DNA from: Dehalococcoidales bacterium
Lineage (GTDB): Bacteria; Chloroflexota; Dehalococcoidia; Dehalococcoidales; RBG-16-60-22
Reading direction: 5' to 3'
DNA: 41,141 nt
Assembly (NCBI GenBank): GCA_016783105.1
Contig: JADHXF010000008.1
Coordinates: forward strand, 1 to 41,141
Within the stretch, counting starts at the first letter, position 1, and each line of letters begins with the position of its first letter. Both the position numbers and the translations under genes were made by a program. Positions 24,521-31,693 of the stretch are shown in pieces. A model generated the notes under the pieces. That model was not told the origin of the DNA. It was given only the letters and a program-made list of their open reading frames with translations, and made no database searches.

Positions 24521-24549
24521 TAGACAATGTGTCCATTCCGTTGTATAGT
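24521..24549 (+). promoter_or_regulatory. Leaderless promoter of the 282-aa gene
   Basis: TAGACA (24521-24526), a 17-bp spacer and TATAGT (24544-24549) are followed by only 6 nt before ATG 24556. This places transcription start at or next to the start codon. Confidence 0.6.
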
Positions 24550-24555
24550 TTTGCT

Positions 24556-25404
24556 ATGCATCCGCTCGATGGGCCAAGAGCTAAGGCCAAGAGGGCAAAG
24601 AGCCAACTCGTAACCCTCCAGAAGGTTACTCAACGGTTCTTCGAAATAAATCGCTACACCGTCGTCTTGGCCGAGTTCGATAGAAAAACCGGCGGTCAGA
24701 ACGTCCGAGTTAATGATTGTCCCACACTTCCCGATGAGTGGATGGTAATAATTGGAGAGATTGCCCATGACCTGCGTTCTGCCCTTGACCTCTTGGCTTG
24801 GCAACTGAGGTGTGTCAGAGACGACTCCGACACCATTACTCAATTTCCCATCTGCAAGCGAGCACGGACAAGAGATAATAGGAAACATAGAACTAGTTTC
24901 CGATATTGGACGAGGGTGAATGGTTGGGTCGTCAATAGAGACATTACTAACATCGACAAGAGGTTTCTTAAAATACTCGAGTCTTTTCAGCCATACAAGC
25001 GAGGGAATAAGGGTAGGCATAACCCCCTTTTTCTTCTTCAGCAGCTTAACAATACCGACAAACATCGCCTCATTACTGTCTTGACTCCAGCTTTGGGGAG
25101 TTTCACTTTTCACGGACTTATCGGTGGAGGAAGCAAATTCAATAAAAGGATGCCTTTGCATCCTAATGCAAAAGTTGGGTATGTTATGCCTCTTCAAAAA
25201 GGTGGCGTTCCTACCCTTAGTTTTGTTGACGGACATCCCAAAATGGTGATGAGAGAAGAGGTGGAGGTGAATTTCGATATCGCCCCTGGCATACGCTTCG
25301 GCAACAGTTGTAATGCCGTAAAACGCCTTCCAGTCATTAAAACTCTTCATCGCATTTCTAACGAAGTCTCTCGCATCATTGAATCTTTCGCCAATGATTT
25401 CTGA
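24556..25404 (+). CDS. Conserved hypothetical protein (282 aa)
   Basis: This soluble protein contains IGEIAHDLRSALDLLAWQL (about residues 73-91), FPICKR, LESFQPYKR and LLQQLNNTDKHRLITV. I recognise this set from a widespread uncharacterised family; the histidines and acidic residues in the HDLRSALD and DKHR motifs could be functional. The minus-strand frame over the same stretch (24520-25422) has no such pattern and is a shadow. Start at ATG 24556: the promoter lies 6 nt upstream, so translation would be leaderless; a GTG at 24529 lies within that promoter. It appears monocistronic and somewhat AT-richer than its neighbours. Confidence 0.75.
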   Translation: MHPLDGPRAKAKRAKSQLVTLQKVTQRFFEINRYTVVLAEFDRKTGGQNVRVNDCPTLPDEWMVIIGEIAHDLRSALDLLAWQLRCVRDDSDTITQFPICKRARTRDNRKHRTSFRYWTRVNGWVVNRDITNIDKRFLKILESFQPYKRGNKGRHNPLFLLQQLNNTDKHRLITVLTPALGSFTFHGLIGGGSKFNKRMPLHPNAKVGYVMPLQKGGVPTLSFVDGHPKMVMREEVEVNFDIAPGIRFGNSCNAVKRLPVIKTLHRISNEVSRIIESFANDF

Positions 25405-25467
25405 TTGATTTATTACTTCCATAGTTTCGCAACTGCCTCTATTTTGTCCCCCATACGCTCAACGTGC

Positions 25468-25473
25468 TATAAT
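25468..25473 (+). promoter_or_regulatory. Leaderless -10 element of thiL
   Basis: TGC TATAAT (extended -10) is followed by exactly 7 nt (TTTCACC) and then ATG 25481, so the predicted start point is the A of the ATG. No ribosome-binding site is present. TTGTCC 18 bp upstream may serve as the -35. Confidence 0.65.
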
Positions 25474-25480
25474 TTTCACC

Positions 25481-26491
25481 ATGAAAGTCTCGGCGCTGGG
25501 AGAGTTCGGTCTGATTGACCTCCTGGCCAGAATGATTTCTGATTCACAGGATAAGGGCGCGGTGTCCTACCGGAAACTTATCATCGGCATCGGGGATGAT
25601 GCCGCCGCCTGGAAAGGCGATGCCACCACCCAGCTGGTAACCACCGACTCGCTTTTTCAGGACGTCCATTTCCGGCTGAGTACCACTCCCTGGCACGAGC
25701 TCGGCTGGAAATCGCTGGCGGTGAACCTGAGCGACATCGCCGCCATGGGCGGCGTACCGATGTACGCGGTGGTCTCGCTGGCGCTGCCGCCGGATACGGA
25801 GGTGGATGACGTCCGGGCGCTCTACCAGGGGGTGATTGAGCTGGCGCAGCGATTCGGGGTCGCCCTTATCGGCGGCGACACCTGCCGGGCGCCTCTGGTT
25901 TCAATTACGATTACCGTGCTGGGCAGCGCCAGCGATAAAAATGGGAAAATGCTCACCCGTTCCGCCGCCCGCCCCGGTGACAAAATCGCCGTGACCGGTG
26001 CGCTCGGCGCCGCCGCGGCCGGCATGGAAATGCTGGATAAAAAGCTTGAGTTAGATGCTGAGTCGGGCGGCCAGTTGCGCCGGTCTTTCCTGCAACCCGA
26101 GCCCCGGGTGGCCGAGGGGCAGCGACTGGTGGCGCTGGGCGTGAAAGCGGCCATCGACATCAGCGACGGGCTCATAGCTGACCTGAAGCATATCTGCCAG
26201 TCCAGCGGGGTCGGGGCCAGGGTTGAAATGGCGCAGATACCGGTTGCGCCCGCGGTCAGGGCTCATTTCCGTGACCGGGCGCTTGAGCTGGCCACCACCG
26301 GCGGTGAGGACTATGAGCTGCTGTTCACCGCGAGCGATGATGTAATTGACAGGGTGAAGGCAGAGCTTCCCTGCCCGGTAACAGTTATCGGCGAGGTTGT
26401 GGCTGAGAAGCCGGGCAGCGTGGTCACGGTTGACGAGCATGGCGGGCTCCTTAGCCTGACAAAGACCGGCTGGGAGCATTTCAGGGCATAA
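25481..26491 (+). CDS. thiL: Thiamine-monophosphate kinase
   Basis: This 336-aa ATP-dependent kinase makes thiamine diphosphate from thiamine monophosphate. Family motifs are GEFGLIDLL, IGIGDDAA (metal-binding aspartates), VTTDSLFQDVHF, KSLAVNLSDIAAMGG, GGDTCR, DISDGLIADL and TTGGEDYELLF. The length is typical. A -10 box 7 nt before the ATG indicates a leaderless message. No other thiamine gene is near. The downstream fusion gene begins 24 nt after its stop. Confidence 0.96.
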   Translation: MKVSALGEFGLIDLLARMISDSQDKGAVSYRKLIIGIGDDAAAWKGDATTQLVTTDSLFQDVHFRLSTTPWHELGWKSLAVNLSDIAAMGGVPMYAVVSLALPPDTEVDDVRALYQGVIELAQRFGVALIGGDTCRAPLVSITITVLGSASDKNGKMLTRSAARPGDKIAVTGALGAAAAGMEMLDKKLELDAESGGQLRRSFLQPEPRVAEGQRLVALGVKAAIDISDGLIADLKHICQSSGVGARVEMAQIPVAPAVRAHFRDRALELATTGGEDYELLFTASDDVIDRVKAELPCPVTVIGEVVAEKPGSVVTVDEHGGLLSLTKTGWEHFRA

Positions 26492-26515
26492 AACAGTATC
26501 CAGGTGAAGAAAAGG

Positions 26516-27607
26516 ATGAAAGAAAAAAACCAGTTACCTTCTGCGGCGAGTGCCGGTCAGGGCATGTGCTTCGGCTGTGGAAAGAAGAACCCGCTGGGCC
26601 TGCGTCTGAAATTCAGGCGGGACGGCGGAGGTGTCAGCACGGAGTTCACGCCCGGAGAATACTATCAGAGCTGGGCGAATATCATTCACGGTGGCATCAT
26701 CACCACCGTCCTTGACGAGGCAATGGGACATGCCGCTCTGATGAGCGGCCACTTCGGTTTCCTGACCGCGTCAATACAGATCAATCTCAAGCGCCCTGCC
26801 TGCGTGAATAGTAAACTTATTGTCAAAGCTGAGGTGGTAAAGAACCAGGGGAGAAAGATTGAGGTGGCGGGAAGCCTGTCTTTGCCCGATGGCACCCTGG
26901 TGGCGGAGGGTAAGGCGGTACAGATTATCCTTGAAGGGGACCAGCTAAAGGCGGTGGTATGGGACATGGACGGGGTTATCGCCGATACGGCCCCCTTCCA
27001 TTTTCAGGCGTGGCAGGAGGTTTTCCGCAAAAGAAAGATACCGTACTCCAGAGAGGTCTTTCAGGGCAATTTCGGCAAACGGAATGACGTCATCGTGCGG
27101 AGCATTGTCGGGGAAGGTTACCCGGAAAGTGAACTGGAGGCCATTCTGGCGACCAAAGAGGGGCTGTTCCGCAAGAAAGCGGCGGGGAATCTCAGGTCGT
27201 TTCCGGGTGCTCTGGAGTTGATTGATGAATTAAAAGAATATAAGGTCAGAATTGCTCTGGCCACTTCCTCCCCGATTGAGAACGGCCAGTTTGTTTTACG
27301 GCAACTGGGCATAGAGGACCGTTTCGATGTTACCGTGTGGGGTCGGGAGGTTACCGAGGGTAAGCCAAGCCCGCTGATTTTCCTGCTCGCCGCCGAGCGA
27401 TTGAATATCGACCCGAAGAACTGCGTCGTTATCGAGGATTCTGTGTCCGGTGTTACCGCCGCAAAACGTGCCGGTATGAGATGCCTTGCGGTAACCAACA
27501 GCCACCCGGGAGAAAAGCTCGGGGACGCTGACCTCCTGGCTGACGGTCTGGAAGATGTCAGCGTGGCCGACCTGGCCGGGATTTTCAATGCGTCGGAGAA
27601 AGGATGA
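26516..27607 (+). CDS. Fusion of hotdog thioesterase and HAD phosphatase/mutase domains
   Basis: This 363-aa protein has two unrelated domains. Residues 1-140 are a PaaI-like hotdog (GMCFGCGKKNPLGLRLKF; IIHGGIITTVLDEAMGHAA; ASIQINLKRP). Residues about 145-363 are a subfamily I HAD hydrolase of beta-phosphoglucomutase type: VWDMDGVIADT (nucleophile D), ALATSS, EGKPSPLIF (motif III lysine) and VVIEDSVSGVTAAKRAG. The frame is continuous across the junction (around 26945). Start at ATG 26516, with AGGTGA at good spacing; GTG 26504 is possible. Substrates are unknown. Confidence 0.85.
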   Translation: MKEKNQLPSAASAGQGMCFGCGKKNPLGLRLKFRRDGGGVSTEFTPGEYYQSWANIIHGGIITTVLDEAMGHAALMSGHFGFLTASIQINLKRPACVNSKLIVKAEVVKNQGRKIEVAGSLSLPDGTLVAEGKAVQIILEGDQLKAVVWDMDGVIADTAPFHFQAWQEVFRKRKIPYSREVFQGNFGKRNDVIVRSIVGEGYPESELEAILATKEGLFRKKAAGNLRSFPGALELIDELKEYKVRIALATSSPIENGQFVLRQLGIEDRFDVTVWGREVTEGKPSPLIFLLAAERLNIDPKNCVVIEDSVSGVTAAKRAGMRCLAVTNSHPGEKLGDADLLADGLEDVSVADLAGIFNASEKG

Positions 27608-27619
27608 GAACTTAAAATT

Positions 27620-28057
27620 ATGGCAGTAACGGAAAGGTCTCTGGTGCTGATTAAACCCGATGCCGTGCGGAACGGGCAAAGCGATGAGATTATCAGCCGT
27701 TTTAAGAAACTGGGGCTCAGAATGGCGGCGCGCAAGACGTTGCGTATGGATAGAGCCCTGGCCGAGCAGCACTATGCGGTGCACCGGGATAAGCCATTTT
27801 TTGAAATCCTGGTCGGTTACATGACGTCGGCGCCGGTAGTGGCGATGGTTTTCGAAGGGGAAAAGGCGGTGGCTAAAATCAGGCAGGCGATGGGCGCCAC
27901 CGACCCGGCCAAGGCAGAAACAGGAACGATACGGGCCGACTTTGGCCTGGACGTAACGCGCAATGCAGTACACGGCTCCGACTCGGGTGAGACGGCGGAG
28001 GAAGAAATCAGGCTTTTCTTCACCGGGGATGAAATCGCTGCCACTGAGAAGCGCTAG
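27620..28057 (+). CDS. ndk: Nucleoside diphosphate kinase
   Basis: This 145-aa enzyme transfers gamma-phosphate between nucleoside triphosphates and diphosphates. It has SLVLIKPDAVRNG at the N-terminus, HYAVHRDKPFF, GATDPAKAETGTIRADFG and the catalytic histidine in RNAVHGSDSGETAEEEI. It starts 12 nt after the hotdog-HAD gene and ends before a strong hairpin terminator. Confidence 0.97.
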   Translation: MAVTERSLVLIKPDAVRNGQSDEIISRFKKLGLRMAARKTLRMDRALAEQHYAVHRDKPFFEILVGYMTSAPVVAMVFEGEKAVAKIRQAMGATDPAKAETGTIRADFGLDVTRNAVHGSDSGETAEEEIRLFFTGDEIAATEKR

Positions 28058-28086
28058 GCGGTTGATGAAAAGCATGTTCAAGTCGT

Positions 28087-28126
28087 TCCCTCTCCCTTTC
28101 GCAAAGGGAGATTGAGAGGGATTTTT
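28087..28126 (+). terminator. Terminator after ndk
   Basis: An inverted repeat (CTCCCTTT-CGC-AAAGGGAG, with an outer TCCCT/AGGGA arm) is followed by TTTTT, typical of rho-independent termination. Its sequence also resembles dispersed CCCTCTCCCTTT-type repeats seen in many genomes. Confidence 0.6.
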
Positions 28127-28133
28127 AGCTTGG

Positions 28134-28170
28134 AAATCCCCCTTATTCCCCCTTTTTCAAAGGAGGAAAT
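28134..28170. repeat. Imperfect palindrome of dispersed-repeat type
   Basis: AATCCCCCTTATTCCCCCTTT is followed by a complementary AAAGGAGGAAAT arm around a TTC loop. The sequence resembles small CCCCCTT/AAGGGGG repeats found between genes in many bacteria. It lies between convergent ndk and rsfS and could terminate from either side. Only one copy is visible here. Confidence 0.35.
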
Positions 28171-28208
28171 GGCCGAAGAAGGCTTTTTCAGCACCCTGCT
28201 AGGCGGTA

Positions 28209-28553
28209 TTACTGAATCCGCAGCACCAGGTCAGCCTGGCCCCAGAGTCGGTCAAGCTGGTAGAACTCCCGCTCTGATGAGGAAAATATGTGCACGATTA
28301 CGTCGCCGTAGTCGAGCAGGAGCCAGCCCGAGTCCGCCGTGCCTTCGTGGTGGATGGGGAGAACCCCATCCTTTTTCAGGCTTTGTTCCGCTTCTTCATA
28401 AATAGCCCGTATCTGCCGCTCGCTCTCTCCGCTGCAGATGACAAAGTAGTCGGCGAAGCTGCACACCTTTCTGGTATCAAGCAGCACAATGTCGCTGGCC
28501 TGCCTTTCACCGGCGGCGTCCACGGCTCTGCGGGCTATTTCTATTCCTTCCAG
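28209..28553 (-). CDS. rsfS: Ribosomal silencing factor RsfS, apparent CTG start
   Basis: This is a 114-aa RsfS/Iojap protein, which binds L14 and blocks subunit joining under starvation. ASDIVLLDTRKVCSFADYFVICSG, DSGWLLLDYGDVIVHIF and REFYQLDRLWG are diagnostic. The first ATG/GTG-type codon (GTG 28523) would cut the N-terminal helix. Family-like residues EGIEIARRAVDAAG extend upstream to a CTG at 28553, and GGGGAGG lies 8 nt before that CTG. I take CTG as the start; ATT at 28556 is the alternative. A TATAAT at 28590-28585 lies upstream. It is divergent from the aromatic operon. Confidence 0.85.
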   Translation of the reverse strand: MEGIEIARRAVDAAGERQASDIVLLDTRKVCSFADYFVICSGESERQIRAIYEEAEQSLKKDGVLPIHHEGTADSGWLLLDYGDVIVHIFSSSEREFYQLDRLWGQADLVLRIQ

Positions 28554-28584
28554 AATTCGGGCCTCCCCAGCTTTGGTACTTAAA

Positions 28585-28590
28585 ATTATA
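28585..28590 (-). promoter_or_regulatory. -10 element of rsfS
   Basis: On minus, TGT TATAAT (extended -10) lies about 30 nt before the proposed CTG start. A second TATAAT-like box lies at 28610-28605. The -35 regions are weak. Confidence 0.45.
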
Positions 28591-28620
28591 ACATAGCCGT
28601 GGTAATTATACAGTTGTGTA

Positions 28621-28650
28621 TTGACAAATGATTTTAAGTTGTGCTATGTT
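28621..28650 (+). promoter_or_regulatory. Promoter of the aromatic operon
   Basis: A perfect TTGACA (28621-28626), an 18-bp spacer and TGC TATGTT (-10 at 28645-28650, extended by TG) precede the attenuator leader. The predicted transcript start is near 28657, about 230 nt ahead of the DAHP synthase gene. Confidence 0.75.
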
Positions 28651-28684
28651 TAACATAATAAAAAGCAATTAGTTTTTGGTCGAG

Positions 28685-28765
28685 ATGGTCAGTCAAAAGT
28701 TTAACGCCTATTATTATTTTTATTACTTTTTCTGGCACCCAGGTGCTGGGGAGGGCTTCGTATGA
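28685..28765 (+). CDS. Aromatic leader peptide of the aro operon attenuator
   Basis: A 26-codon ORF (ATG 28685, TGA 28763-28765) encodes MVSQKFNA, then YYYFYYFFW, then HPGAGEGFV. Residues 9-17 are nine consecutive aromatic amino acids (five Tyr, three Phe, one Trp), and two more Phe lie at positions 6 and 25. Such a run by chance just upstream of an aromatic biosynthesis operon is very unlikely. The peptide itself is probably non-functional; its translation senses charged tRNA-Tyr, tRNA-Phe and tRNA-Trp. The ribosome-binding site is weak (GGTCGAG). The antiterminator half-site (28748-28757) is inside its last codons. Confidence 0.82.
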   Translation: MVSQKFNAYYYFYYFFWHPGAGEGFV

Positions 28766-28824
28766 GTTAATTACGGCCAAGAGATAAAGAAATCGGAAAT
28801 GAAGCAAGCAGCAGAGCCCTCCCC
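28748..28824 (+). promoter_or_regulatory. Antiterminator pairing of the aro attenuator
   Basis: GGGGAGGGCT (28748-28757) pairs perfectly over 10 bp with AGCCCTCCCC (28815-28824), extendable by G-U and C-G pairs. The 3' half is also the 5' arm of the terminator, so the two structures exclude each other. A ribosome reaching the stop codon at 28765 would cover the 5' half and favour termination. One stalled on the aromatic run (28709-28735) would leave it free. A small hairpin GCAC-CCAG-GTGC (28735-28746) lies just after the Trp codon. Confidence 0.78.
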
Positions 28825-28838
28825 GGAAGGGCTTTTTT
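28813..28838 (+). terminator. Attenuator terminator
   Basis: AGCCCT (28815-28820) pairs with AGGGCT (28828-28833) around a 7-nt loop, extended by flanking A-T and G-T pairs. It is followed by a run of six T, a classical rho-independent terminator 50 nt before the DAHP synthase start. Confidence 0.85.
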
Positions 28839-28887
28839 ATTTGCCCGTTATTGAAAAAACTAATCGGACAAACTGAGGAGAAAGAAG

Positions 28888-29967
28888 ATGATAATCATGG
28901 ACTCGACAGCAACCAAAGAAGAAATCGCCAACGTGGTGAAGGAAATCAAAAAATTTGGCCTTAAGGCCGATGTCTCGCGGGGCGAGTTCCGGACGGTAAT
29001 CGGGCTGATTGGCGACGAAAGAAAAGCGGACTTCTCTCACTTTGCCACTCTTCCCGGAGTGAAAGAGGCTTTCATGGTAGAAACGCCGTACAAACTGATC
29101 AGCCGGGATTACGGGCGGCGTTTTAACGGTGGGGGTGAATCGCGATTGATACGGGTGGGCGAAGTAACCATCGGTGGCGATGACCTGGTGATTATCGCCG
29201 GACCATGCACCGTTGAAAGCAAATCTCAGCTATTCCGCATTGCCGAAAAGGTAAAGAAGGCCGGGGCTCATATGCTGCGGGGTGGTATCTTCAAACCCAG
29301 GAGCTCTGTCCATTCTTTTCAGGGGCTGGGGGCTAATGGCCGTAATGAAGCGGAAGAGGCGCTGCGCTGGCTGCATGAAGCCGGGCAAAAATTTGAAATG
29401 CCGGTGGTAACCGAGGTGAGGGGTGAGGCGCAGGTTGACCTGGTGGCCGGTTACGCTGATATAATGCAGATTGGTGCCCGCAACATGTACAATCAAGACC
29501 TGCTCGCCAGTGTGGCCAGAGCCGATAAACCGATACTGTTCAAGCGGCATTTCGGCGCCGGGATTGATGAGTTTTTATCTTTCGCCGAATACATGGCAGC
29601 GGAAGGCAACAAGGATATAATATTGTGTGAGCGCGGCATCCTGCCCGTGGGCAAGGGGAAAAACTACACCCGCTATACTTTTGACCTGTCGGCGATTCCG
29701 GTCATTCAGAAGGAGACCTATCTGCCGGTGGTTGCCGACCCCAGCCACGCTACCGGGCGGCAGGACCTTGTTTTCAACATGAGCTGCGCGGCGGTGGCCG
29801 CCGGAGCGTGCGGCCTGATGATTGAGACACACTACAACCCGTCAGAGGCTTTGATTGATGGTATGCAGATGGTGACGCCGGAAGAACTGAAAGAGATTAT
29901 CAGTGCCTGCCGGAAAATCCATAAACTGGTTGCTCAAAAACACAGGGCGAAGGTGTTAACTGGATGA
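28888..29967 (+). CDS. aroF: 3-deoxy-7-phosphoheptulonate (DAHP) synthase, class I-beta
   Basis: This 359-aa enzyme condenses PEP and erythrose-4-phosphate, the first step of the shikimate pathway. Residues 1-70 form the ferredoxin-like regulatory domain typical of Thermotoga-type enzymes. This domain mediates feedback by Tyr or Phe in several relatives, so allosteric control is plausible. The barrel shows IIAGPCTVES, GGIFKPRSSVHSFQGLG, QIGARNMYNQDLL, KRHFGAG and DPSHATGRQDL (metal and substrate residues). AGGAG precedes ATG 28888. It is the first structural gene after the attenuator, and its stop overlaps aroB (ATGA). Confidence 0.96.
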   Translation: MIIMDSTATKEEIANVVKEIKKFGLKADVSRGEFRTVIGLIGDERKADFSHFATLPGVKEAFMVETPYKLISRDYGRRFNGGGESRLIRVGEVTIGGDDLVIIAGPCTVESKSQLFRIAEKVKKAGAHMLRGGIFKPRSSVHSFQGLGANGRNEAEEALRWLHEAGQKFEMPVVTEVRGEAQVDLVAGYADIMQIGARNMYNQDLLASVARADKPILFKRHFGAGIDEFLSFAEYMAAEGNKDIILCERGILPVGKGKNYTRYTFDLSAIPVIQKETYLPVVADPSHATGRQDLVFNMSCAAVAAGACGLMIETHYNPSEALIDGMQMVTPEELKEIISACRKIHKLVAQKHRAKVLTG

Positions 29968-31040
29968 GAAGGATTGATGTGGCCGTCGGCGGTGGAGGCT
30001 ACCCGGTTTATATCGGGCCGGGCACGCTGGCACAGGCAGGTCGCTACTTGAAGGAACTTGGGCTTGCCGGCCGGCTGGTGGTCGTCACTGACGCTACGGT
30101 AAAAAAATTATATGGCGCGGCGCTGTGCCGGGCGCTGGCAGCAGACGGATTTCAGGTCAGTGTTCTTGAGGTGCCGCCCGGTGAGGAACAGAAGTCGCTG
30201 CAAAGTGCCGGCCGACTTTACCAGGAACTGACCGCCGTTCGTGCCGAGAGGACTACACCGATTCTGGCCCTGGGAGGGGGCGTAATCGGTGACCTGGCGG
30301 GCTTTGTGGCGGCCACCTATCAAAGGGGGATACCGCTGGTGCAGCTGCCGACCACACTGCTGGCCCAGGTCGACAGTAGCATTGGTGGCAAGGTGGCGGT
30401 GGACCACGGACAACTGAAGAACATGGTCGGCGCTTTTTACCAGCCGGAAATGGTCATTGCCGATACGGATACATTGAAATCTTTGCCTGGGGAAGAACTG
30501 AAAAACGGGCTGGCCGAGGTTATTAAAGGCGCTGCCATACGTGACGGGCGCTTTTTCTCTTTTCTTGAGGAGAATATGGAGAGGATAAAATCGCTTGATG
30601 AAGCTATTCTCGAGGAGATTGTATATCAGTCGGTAACCATCAAGGCGAACGTGGTGGCGGAGGACGAGCTTGACCTTGGTCTAAGAAATATTTTGAATTA
30701 CGGCCATACCATCGGACATGCCGTTGAGTCGGTCTCCGGTTTCAAGATAAAGCACGGTGAAGCGGTGGCCATCGGCATGGTAGCCGCTGCTCGAATATCG
30801 AACAAAATGGGCTTACTGGATGAAAAAGATGTAGATAGGTTGATAAATGTAATTGAATTAGCCGGGCTGCCCGCTAGGATGCCCGATTTCAGCATTGAAG
30901 CAGTAACGCAGGCGATGCAGCGCGACAAGAAAGTGCGGGAGGGAAAGGTCAGGTTCGTCCTGCTTCAGTCAATTGGAAATGCGGTGGTCACCGATGATGT
31001 GCCTCCGTCTTTAATCAAGGAGGTTTTGGCTCAAAAATGA
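29964..31040 (+). CDS. aroB: 3-dehydroquinate synthase
   Basis: This 358-aa NAD- and Zn/Co-dependent enzyme converts DAHP to 3-dehydroquinate. ALGGGVIGDLAGFVAATYQRG is split by the NAD loop, and PTTLLAQVDSSIGGKVAVDH, GLAEVIKGAAIRD and ILNYGHTIGHAVE (metal ligands Glu, His) are all present. It overlaps the upstream gene by 4 nt (ATGA) and the downstream aroD by 4 nt. Full length. Confidence 0.98.
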   Translation: MRRIDVAVGGGGYPVYIGPGTLAQAGRYLKELGLAGRLVVVTDATVKKLYGAALCRALAADGFQVSVLEVPPGEEQKSLQSAGRLYQELTAVRAERTTPILALGGGVIGDLAGFVAATYQRGIPLVQLPTTLLAQVDSSIGGKVAVDHGQLKNMVGAFYQPEMVIADTDTLKSLPGEELKNGLAEVIKGAAIRDGRFFSFLEENMERIKSLDEAILEEIVYQSVTIKANVVAEDELDLGLRNILNYGHTIGHAVESVSGFKIKHGEAVAIGMVAAARISNKMGLLDEKDVDRLINVIELAGLPARMPDFSIEAVTQAMQRDKKVREGKVRFVLLQSIGNAVVTDDVPPSLIKEVLAQK

Positions 31041-31693
31041 CCGGACTTAAAATCTGTGCCTCCATAGTAAATGATGACCTCGAAGCCGTCAGGCGTGTTG
31101 AGCCGCTGGTTGATTTATACGAGGTGCGAATCGACCTGATTGGCTCCGAATGGAGAGAGGTCGCCGGACAGCTGAAAAAGCCCTGGATTGCCTGCAATCG
31201 GAAATCAGATGAAGGGGGAACCTGGCGGGGTGGCGAGGAAGCAAGGATTGCCGAGCTGCTCAATGCCCTTGAGCTCGGTGCGGAGATAATTGATGTTGAG
31301 CTAAGCACGGAAGGCCTCGGCGACGTGGTGTCACGAATTAAAAAGCGGGCAGAATGCCTGATTTCTTATCATGATGTGGCAAAGACGCCTTCGATTGATG
31401 TGATAAAGGGACTGGCCAGGAAGCAGCTTGCCGCCGGGGCTGACATCTGTAAGGTGGTTACCACGGCACAGCAATTCGAGGACAACGTGAGCGCCCTGCG
31501 GCTTATTCGAGAGTTTCCTGAAGAGAGAATTATCTCGTTTGCCATGGGGCCGCTTGGCCTGGTGAGCAGGATTCTCTGTCCGCTGGTTGGCGGCGAATTC
31601 ATCTACGCTGCCATTGAAACAGGTAAGGAAGCGGCATCGGGGCAGTTAACGGTGAGCGACCTGCGGGAAATTTACCAGATGGTGAAGCGATGA
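31037..31693 (+). CDS. aroD: 3-dehydroquinate dehydratase, type I
   Basis: This 218-aa class I (Schiff-base) dehydratase makes 3-dehydroshikimate. The catalytic histidine lies in CLISYHDVAKTPS and the Schiff-base lysine in ADICKVVTTAQ; SFAMGPLGLVSRIL follows near the C-terminus. It is shorter than the E. coli enzyme but typical of compact bacterial and archaeal versions. ATGA overlaps at both ends indicate translational coupling. Confidence 0.97.
   Translation: MTGLKICASIVNDDLEAVRRVEPLVDLYEVRIDLIGSEWREVAGQLKKPWIACNRKSDEGGTWRGGEEARIAELLNALELGAEIIDVELSTEGLGDVVSRIKKRAECLISYHDVAKTPSIDVIKGLARKQLAAGADICKVVTTAQQFEDNVSALRLIREFPEERIISFAMGPLGLVSRILCPLVGGEFIYAAIETGKEAASGQLTVSDLREIYQMVKR

Noticed and set aside
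24520..25422. 300-aa minus-strand ORF opposite the 282-aa gene
   Set aside because: The plus strand shows conserved motifs (HDLRSALD, NNTDKHR), a promoter and a start. The minus frame has none and its translation looks random.
28087..28170. Possible CRISPR or MITE
   Set aside because: Only two dissimilar palindromes, no regularly spaced repeats and no terminal repeat with target duplication; better read as a terminator and a dispersed-type repeat.
28112..28583. Plus-strand ORFs opposite rsfS
   Set aside because: They cross a terminator/repeat and the opposite strand of a clear RsfS gene; low-complexity translation.
28685..28838. T-box riboswitch in the aro leader
   Set aside because: No AGGGTGG T-box sequence or specifier stem I arrangement is seen; the aromatic ORF plus overlapping hairpins explain the region as ribosome-mediated attenuation.
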